NCBI GenBank assembly: GCA_025454275.1
Contig: JALOOS010000105.1
Coordinates: 1 to 6,618, forward strand
Length of the DNA stretch: 6,618 nt
From: Desulfobacterales bacterium
GTDB taxonomy: Bacteria; Desulfobacterota; Desulfobacteria; Desulfobacterales; SpSt-501
Direction of reading: 5' to 3'
Below the pieces are notes generated by a model. That model did no database searches. It worked only from the letters and a program-made list of their open reading frames with translations, and was not told where the DNA came from. Every line of letters starts with the position of its first letter. Within the stretch, counting starts at the first letter, position 1. The translations under genes were made by a program, and so were the position numbers. Of this stretch, positions 1 to 6,618 are shown piece by piece.

Positions 1-2
1 CG

Positions 3-194
3 ATCGAGCAGACCCTGTCGCGCTACGAACCGCGGCTGAAAAACGTAACGGTTCTCGTCGAAACATCGGGCAAAACTTCGCGGGAGCTGCGGTTCCGGAT
101 AACCGCCATGATGAGCGCAGGCTCCGTAACCGAGCCGGTGACGTTCGACACCTATTTCGATGTCAGCCGCAGCGAGTACCGGATTTCCAGATAA
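3..194 (+). CDS. tssE: T6SS baseplate/sheath-initiator protein TssE, C-terminal part
   Basis: The open frame enters from the left edge and ends at TAA 192-194, leaving 63 C-terminal residues. The fragment starts IEQTLSRYEPRLKNVTV. This matches the gp25/GPW lysozyme-like fold shared by TssE and phage T4 gp25, whose hallmark is the xxYEPRLxxVxV segment with its conserved E-P-R-L. Further on, a beta-strand ending in F-R-I-T-A and a terminal strand with VTFDTYFD also fit the family. In the family, TssE sits in the baseplate wedge and contacts the TssB/TssC sheath to start its polymerisation. It lies 41 nt upstream of tssF in the same direction, which suits the common tssE-tssF-tssG order. The N-terminal half and the start lie outside the window. 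The family call rests on the short fragment plus its neighbours, and both agree. Confidence 0.88.
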   Translation: MEQTLSRYEPRLKNVTVLVETSGKTSRELRFRITAMMSAGSVTEPVTFDTYFDVSRSEYRISR

Positions 195-235
195 GGCGTC
201 CCTGCCGGGCCGCCGGAGAGATTGACGCCTCTGCC

Positions 236-2041
236 ATGGATGACCGACTGCTCCACTACTACGAACGCGAGTTGACCTTCATCCGGGCCATGGCCGCGGA
301 ATTCGCCCGCACCTATCCGAAAATCGCCGGAAGGCTGCTGCTGGAGCCCGACCGGTGCGAGGACCCGCACACGGAACGGTTGATCGAAGCCGTGGCCTTC
401 CTCAGCGGGCGGATCCACAAGAAAATCGACGACGATTTTCCTCAGATCACCGAGGCGCTGCTCAACATCCTCTACCCGCACTATGTGGCACCCATCCCCT
501 CCATGGCCGTCGTCCGGTTCGACCCGATCAAACAGAACGTTCCGCCGGGCGGCTACCGGATCGATGCCGGCACCACCCTCTATTCCAAGCCGGTGCGGGG
601 GGCGCCCTGCCGCTTCCGAACCTGCCAGCCGGTCGACCTGTGGCCCGTGGAGGTGGTCGCGGCCGGGCTGCGCGACCCCCAGGATCCATCCGGCGGGGTG
701 CTGCAGTCGGTGGTGATCGAACTGCAGAGCTTCAATGGGCTGAAAGTGGGGAACCTGGAGTGGGAGTCCCTGCGGTTTTTTCTGAACGGCCCGGCCCAGC
801 ACATCTACCACCTCTATGAGCTCCTGATGAACCATGTCGCCGAGATTGTGGGCGAGATTTCGGGGGGCAGCGGCCCGCGGCAAACCCTCCGCTGGGGGCC
901 GGAGCATATCCGGCCGGCCGGATTTGCTCCCGAGGAGCGCTTGGTCCCCTACCCCGGCCGATCGTTTCCGGCCTACAATCTCCTCTTCGAATACTTCTGC
1001 TTTCCCGAGAAATTCCTCTTTTTCGACCTGGAGGGATTGAGCCGCCTGAAGCGTGCCGGCGACGGGGACCGGCTCACCCTGTGGATCAATTTGAAGCGCG
1101 CCGCCACGCCCAATCTCGTCGTCAACCGGGAGACCTTTCTCCTGCACACCGTGCCGATCGTCAATTTGTTTCGGCGGATCGCCGAGCCCATCCGCGTGGA
1201 ACACCACAAAACCGAATACCCGGTGGTTCCCGATCTGCGGCGGCTCAACGCGACCGAGGTGTTCAGCATCGACCAGGTGACCGCCACCGCGCTGGGCTCC
1301 CCGGGCAAGCAGATTGAATTCAAGCCCTTTTATTCCATCCGGCATCATCTGGACCCTGTAGAGGACACCGAGGCACGCGTGTTCTGGCATCTGCAGCGGC
1401 GCCCCAGCGAACGCCGGGAGGATGCCGGGACCGACGTGTTTCTTTCCTTCACCGGCTTCGACTTCACCCCGCAGGATCCCGGCGTTGAAATCCTCACCGT
1501 CCATACCACCTGCACCAACCGGGACCTTCCGGCGCGGCTGCCGTTCGGGGATCCGTCCGGGGATTTCGACATGGAAGTGGAGGCCCCGGTCGCCCGGATC
1601 ACGGCGGTCATCAAACCCACCCCGACCCGGCGGCCCTTGCTGGGCGGTGAGCTGCAGTGGCGCCTGATCTCGCACCTGGCGCTCAACTACATGTCCATCG
1701 TCCAGGGCGGTGAAGACGCACTCAAGGAGATTCTCAAACTCTACGATTTCGACAATTCCCCCTCGACGCGCCAGCAGATCGAGGGGGTCGCCGGGCTCAG
1801 CGCCGAGCACGTGACCAAGCGCATCGGCCAGTCCTTCGGCCGGGGGGTGCAGGTGACCCTGGAGCTCGACGAGGACAAATTCGTGGGCGCCGGTCTGTAC
1901 CTGTTCGCGAGCGTCCTGGAACGATTTCTCGGACAGTACGTTTCGGTCAACTCCTTTTCGCAGCTCAGATTGAAAACCCTCAAACGCAGCGAGATTCTCA
2001 AAACGTGGCCACCCAGAAGCGGCAACCGGGTCCTTCTCTGA
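236..2041 (+). CDS. tssF: T6SS baseplate wedge subunit TssF (VasA/ImpG family)
   Basis: This 601-residue protein has the usual length for TssF. Its N-terminus carries the family pattern: YYERELTFIRAMAAEFA at about 8-24, YPKIAGRL at 27-34, then DPHTERLIEAVAFLSGRI at 43-60 with the conserved DPxxERL. IDDDFPQ (64-70), LYPHYVAPIPSM (79-90) and the Pro/Gly-rich NVPPGGY (101-107) follow. The C-terminus has the family-type NSFSQL strand and ends with PPRSGNRVLL. In the family, TssF pairs with TssG (two TssF to one TssG) to form the cytoplasmic baseplate wedge. There is no signal peptide or membrane segment. The ATG at 236 is chosen because the next upstream in-frame codons offer no standard start and the protein begins like its homologues. 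A GGAGAG at 215-220 is the best ribosome binding site, with a long spacer of about 15 nt. The frame is intact, and the end overlaps tssG. Confidence 0.95.
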   Translation: MDDRLLHYYERELTFIRAMAAEFARTYPKIAGRLLLEPDRCEDPHTERLIEAVAFLSGRIHKKIDDDFPQITEALLNILYPHYVAPIPSMAVVRFDPIKQNVPPGGYRIDAGTTLYSKPVRGAPCRFRTCQPVDLWPVEVVAAGLRDPQDPSGGVLQSVVIELQSFNGLKVGNLEWESLRFFLNGPAQHIYHLYELLMNHVAEIVGEISGGSGPRQTLRWGPEHIRPAGFAPEERLVPYPGRSFPAYNLLFEYFCFPEKFLFFDLEGLSRLKRAGDGDRLTLWINLKRAATPNLVVNRETFLLHTVPIVNLFRRIAEPIRVEHHKTEYPVVPDLRRLNATEVFSIDQVTATALGSPGKQIEFKPFYSIRHHLDPVEDTEARVFWHLQRRPSERREDAGTDVFLSFTGFDFTPQDPGVEILTVHTTCTNRDLPARLPFGDPSGDFDMEVEAPVARITAVIKPTPTRRPLLGGELQWRLISHLALNYMSIVQGGEDALKEILKLYDFDNSPSTRQQIEGVAGLSAEHVTKRIGQSFGRGVQVTLELDEDKFVGAGLYLFASVLERFLGQYVSVNSFSQLRLKTLKRSEILKTWPPRSGNRVLL

Positions 2042-3036
2042 AGGAGCGCCTCTTCGAGGAGTACTATTGCTTCTCGTTCTTCCAGGCGGTGCGACTGCTG
2101 GAGGCGTTTCTACCCCATAAGCGGCCCCTGGGGAAGACGCTCGAGCCGCAACAAGAGGCGGTGCGCTTCTCGGTCAAACCCGATTTGAGCTTCCCGGCAA
2201 GCGACATTTCCAATCTTCAGGCAGACGCGCCCGACGGCACACCCCGGATGGAAGTCGCCTTCATGGGACTGGTGGGGCCCTCCGGCGTGCTGCCGCACTG
2301 GTACACCGAGCTGGTGCAGCGCCGGATCTGGAACAAGGACCGCGCGCTGGCGGCCTTTCTCGATCTTTTCCACCATCGGCTGATTTCGCTGTTTTTTCTG
2401 GCCTGGAAAAAGAACCGGTTCGAAGCCAACTATGTGCCGGATGCGCGCGATCGCCATTCGCGCTACCTGCTCTCCCTGGCCGGGCTGGGAACCCCCGGGC
2501 TGGTGGAGCGGATCGGGCTGCCGGCCGAATCCCTCGTCTTTTACAGCGGTCTTCTCGCGCGCGCGATCCCCTCGGCGGTCCAGATCGAAGCCGTCGTCGC
2601 CTATTTCGCCGGCACCCGGGTCCAGGTCGAACAATTCATCGAAAGGAGCCAGCTTATCAGCGCGGAGGACCTGACACGCCTGGGCAGCGCCAATACCGCA
2701 TTGGGGGTCAGCGCCGTCTGCGGCACATCCGTCCGGGAATGCCGGACCAAATTCGGGGTGGCGCTGGGGCCGGTCGGTCTGCCCCACTTCGTGCGGTTCC
2801 TGCCCACCGGTGATCTGCTCGAGCCGATTTTCAGCCTGATCAAGTTCATGGTGGGCATCGAGTACGAGTTCGAAATCACCATATTCCTCGACCGCCGGGA
2901 AATCCCCCGCTGCGTCCTGGGCGCTGGCGGGTCCGCGGCGCCTCGCCTGGGCTGGACCAGCTGGATCACCTCCCCCGGAGTCGGGCACACTGAGGATCCC
3001 GCGGTCGTGTTTCAAAACGCAGGGGTCCGCGCCTGA
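2005..3036 (+). CDS. tssG: T6SS baseplate wedge subunit TssG (VasB/ImpH family)
   Basis: This 343-residue protein has normal length for TssG. Family motifs run in order: SFFQAVRLLE at about 24-33, VRFSVKPDLSFPASDI at 53-68, the VAFMGLVGPSGVLPHWYTE block at 84-102, and FLDLFHHRLISLFFLAWKK at 118-136. Then come LGVSAVCG (233-240), GPVGLPHFVRFLPTGDLL (255-272) and the near-terminal PRLGWTSWI (313-321). In T6SS baseplates one TssG clamps two TssF subunits in each wedge and links to TssK. The start is GTG 2005, placing the first 37 nt inside the tssF end. No ATG occurs in frame before residue 82, so a later start would delete conserved sequence. No clear Shine-Dalgarno lies before the GTG, so translation is probably coupled to tssF (inference). 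A short polar tail follows the LGW motif, as is usual. Confidence 0.95.
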   Translation: MATQKRQPGPSLKERLFEEYYCFSFFQAVRLLEAFLPHKRPLGKTLEPQQEAVRFSVKPDLSFPASDISNLQADAPDGTPRMEVAFMGLVGPSGVLPHWYTELVQRRIWNKDRALAAFLDLFHHRLISLFFLAWKKNRFEANYVPDARDRHSRYLLSLAGLGTPGLVERIGLPAESLVFYSGLLARAIPSAVQIEAVVAYFAGTRVQVEQFIERSQLISAEDLTRLGSANTALGVSAVCGTSVRECRTKFGVALGPVGLPHFVRFLPTGDLLEPIFSLIKFMVGIEYEFEITIFLDRREIPRCVLGAGGSAAPRLGWTSWITSPGVGHTEDPAVVFQNAGVRA

Positions 3037-3039
3037 GAC

Positions 3040-3132
3040 CCCGTGCCGCCGGTGCGGGACCGGACAGGCGGGAATCGGAAGGACGGGAGGGCGCGGGTGC
3101 GCCGGCCGTCGCACCCGCCGCTGCTCGCGGCG
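3040..3132 (+). repeat. Cluster of inverted repeats in the tssG-clpV spacer
   Basis: The sequence just after the tssG stop can fold into successive hairpins. The first pairs 3040-3047 with 3051-3058: eight pairs including two G-U, with a 3-nt loop. The second is a perfect 9-bp stem, GCGGGTGCG at 3093-3101 with CGCACCCGC at 3110-3118, and an 8-nt loop. The third pairs CGCCGC (3116-3121) with GCGGCG (3127-3132). It shares bases 3116-3118 with the second, so the two compete. None is followed by a T-run, so this does not look like a classical intrinsic terminator. It could stabilise or define the 3' end of the tssEFG message, partly attenuate transcription into clpV, or be a by-product of high GC content. 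The pairings are seen in the sequence; any role is inferred. Confidence 0.5.
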
Positions 3133-3140
3133 CATCGATA

Positions 3141-3155
3141 GCGGGAGCTGCCCGC
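3141..3155 (+). promoter_or_regulatory. Small hairpin next to the clpV ribosome binding site
   Basis: GCGGG at 3141-3145 pairs with CCCGC at 3151-3155 across a 5-nt loop, AGCTG. The stem ends 8 nt before the AAGGAG at 3164-3169, leaving the Shine-Dalgarno single-stranded in an A-rich stretch. It may help keep the initiation site open or protect the 5' end of a processed clpV message. The stem is short, and chance is a real alternative in such GC-rich DNA. Confidence 0.35.
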
Positions 3156-3163
3156 CACGAAAA

Positions 3164-3169
3164 AAGGAG
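3164..3169 (+). promoter_or_regulatory. Strong Shine-Dalgarno of clpV
   Basis: AAGGAG lies 8 nt before the ATG at 3178 and is preceded by a run of A residues. It is the best ribosome binding site in the window and fixes the clpV start. Another ATG at 3173-3175 sits between the two but is out of frame and too close to the site. Confidence 0.85.
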
Positions 3170-3177
3170 CTGATGCC

Positions 3178-5823
<2,646 letters not shown>

Positions 5824-5878
5824 CGATCGAAGGCGACCGGCGGAAATACCGCTTCCCGCAGCTCGCCCTCAAGAAGGC
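5824..5878. other. Convergent intergenic gap between clpV and the phosphatase gene
   Basis: Only 55 nt lie between the two facing stop codons. A nested imperfect inverted repeat is present: GGCGA at 5832-5836 with TCGCC at 5863-5867 outside, and GCGG at 5840-5843 with CCGC at 5849-5852 inside. There is no T-run on either strand, so I do not call an intrinsic terminator. The pair of genes may rely on Rho or on head-on termination. Confidence 0.4.
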
Positions 5879-6618
5879 TCACTCCACCTCGAGGCAGACC
5901 ATCGCCTGATCGTCGCTCGGGGGATGCCCGGCGGTGAACTCCGCCAGGGCGCCTCCGACGGCGGCGAGAAGCTCGCGGGGATGCTCCCCGCCGCCGGCCA
6001 CGACCTGCCGCAGCCGTTCGAGTCCGAACATCCGACCGGCCGGGTCCATGGCCTCGGTCACACCGTCGGTGTAGAGCAGGACGTTGTCTCCCGGCTGCAA
6101 CGCGTACGAGGCTTCGGAGAAGGCGGCATCGTCGCGGACGCCCAGGGGGAGGTTGGGGGGCACCTTCAGCTCGGCGACGGACCCGCCGGCCGAACGCACC
6201 AGCGGCGGCGGGTGTCCGGCCGAGGCGATCGTCAGACGGCGTTGGGACGGGTCGAGCACCAGGAGCGCGAGCGTCACGAACATGCCGATTTCCATCTCCT
6301 CGGCCAGAGACCGGTTCAACCGCTTCAGCACGGTCCCGGGGGAAAGAGAGCCGCGGGCATGAAAGCGCATTTCGCTGCTGAGCTTGGCCATGTAGTGCGG
6401 CCTCATAGCGAACCGCGAAGCGGCAGCCGGGAATCGTGGGAACGGCTTTCGGCAGGAAGCTGTGCTGGATGCGCTCGGCCAGCTGCAAGTCGTGCTGGAG
6501 GAGCATCTGGGCGCTCAGCTGCTCGTGCAAGCGGGCCTTGCCCACGGCCAGGGCCGTATGGCCGGCGACTCCGAGAAACAGGGCCATATCGGCTTTGGAG
6601 AAGCGGATCGTCGGGTGG
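5879..6618 (-). pseudogene. GAF-like/SpoIIE-type (PP2C) serine phosphatase, frame-broken and 5' partial
   Basis: Two frames together encode the end of one protein. The upstream frame (6617 down to about 6396, open at the right edge) gives FSKADMALFLGVAGHTALAV, the typical last helix of a GAF domain. It continues with the linker LAERIQHSFLPKAVPTIPG and the first phosphatase strand ending RYEAA. The reading then jumps at about 6391-6400 to another frame: YMAKLSSEMRFHARG, GMFVTLALLVLDP, SAGHPPPL, LPLGV, GDNVLLYTDGVTEA and a late SDDQ, ending at TGA 5881-5879. Intact RsbU/SpoIIE-like enzymes have about 40-50 residues between these parts. Those carry the GGDxxD and GDVSGKG-type metal-binding motifs, and neither is present here. 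Such enzymes dephosphorylate Ser/Thr on partner proteins, often anti-sigma antagonists. The loss plus frameshift argues for a dead gene. Assembly error is the main alternative. A 175-codon frame from ATG 6406 remains open, but its start lies inside the old reading frame. The ATG at 6587 is internal, not the true start. Confidence 0.8.

Noticed and set aside
152..1810. 552-codon open frame on the - strand opposite tssF
   Set aside because: It is antisense to a well-supported TssF. The translation is rich in Gly, Arg, Pro and Asp with no recognisable domain, and the length follows from the scarcity of stop codons in GC-rich coding DNA.
3093..3118. 9-bp hairpin as an intrinsic terminator after tssG
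   Set aside because: The stem is not followed by a T-rich tract, and clpV, a gene of the same system, lies just downstream in the same direction.
2110..3135. 341-codon - strand frame opposite tssG and the spacer
   Set aside because: It is a shadow of tssG. It has no ribosome binding site and no recognisable motif, and its Arg/Gly/Pro-rich content is typical of antisense reading in GC-rich DNA.
3037..3141. Frame of tssG stays open for 34 codons after its TGA, to TAG 3139-3141, with a GTG at 3043 as a possible small-gene start
   Set aside because: There is no ribosome binding site, the composition is Arg/Pro-rich without motif, and TssG already ends at a normal length. The open run is not unusual at this GC content.

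Overview
This GC-rich window holds the 3' part of a type VI secretion system (T6SS) operon on the + strand, followed by a converging, broken signalling gene on the - strand. Family-level matches support a Gram-negative bacterium. The base composition and gene order would suit a proteobacterium or a Desulfobacterota-type lineage, but the sequence alone does not fix the taxon.

Layout. Positions 3-194 are the last 63 codons of tssE, the gp25-like sheath initiator. After a 41-nt gap comes a full tssF (236-2041). tssG (2005-3036) overlaps its end by 37 nt and starts with GTG. A 141-nt spacer rich in inverted repeats (3037-3177) separates tssG from tssH/clpV (3178-5823), which has a strong Shine-Dalgarno sequence and is complete by all visible motifs. 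Only 55 nt separate the clpV stop from the stop of the opposing gene. That gene (5879-6618, running off the right edge) encodes the end of a GAF-like domain, a linker helix and a SpoIIE/RsbU-type PP2C phosphatase. A frame break with an apparent internal deletion near 6391-6400 removes the first half of the catalytic core.

How the genes work together. TssE, TssF and TssG are baseplate wedge proteins: TssF and TssG form the core wedge, and TssE links it to the TssB/TssC sheath. ClpV is the AAA+ unfoldase that disassembles the contracted sheath for re-use. The window therefore covers baseplate assembly and sheath recycling. Sheath, Hcp, spike, membrane-complex and effector genes are not in view. 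The phosphatase is the only possible regulator here. Its proximity to the cluster is suggestive only, and its catalytic motifs appear to be partly lost.

I see no wholly new system. The observations most worth checking are the deletion-frameshift in the phosphatase gene and the hairpin-dense tssG-clpV spacer. There is no tRNA, rRNA, CRISPR array or insertion sequence, and no gene-free stretch longer than 141 nt.
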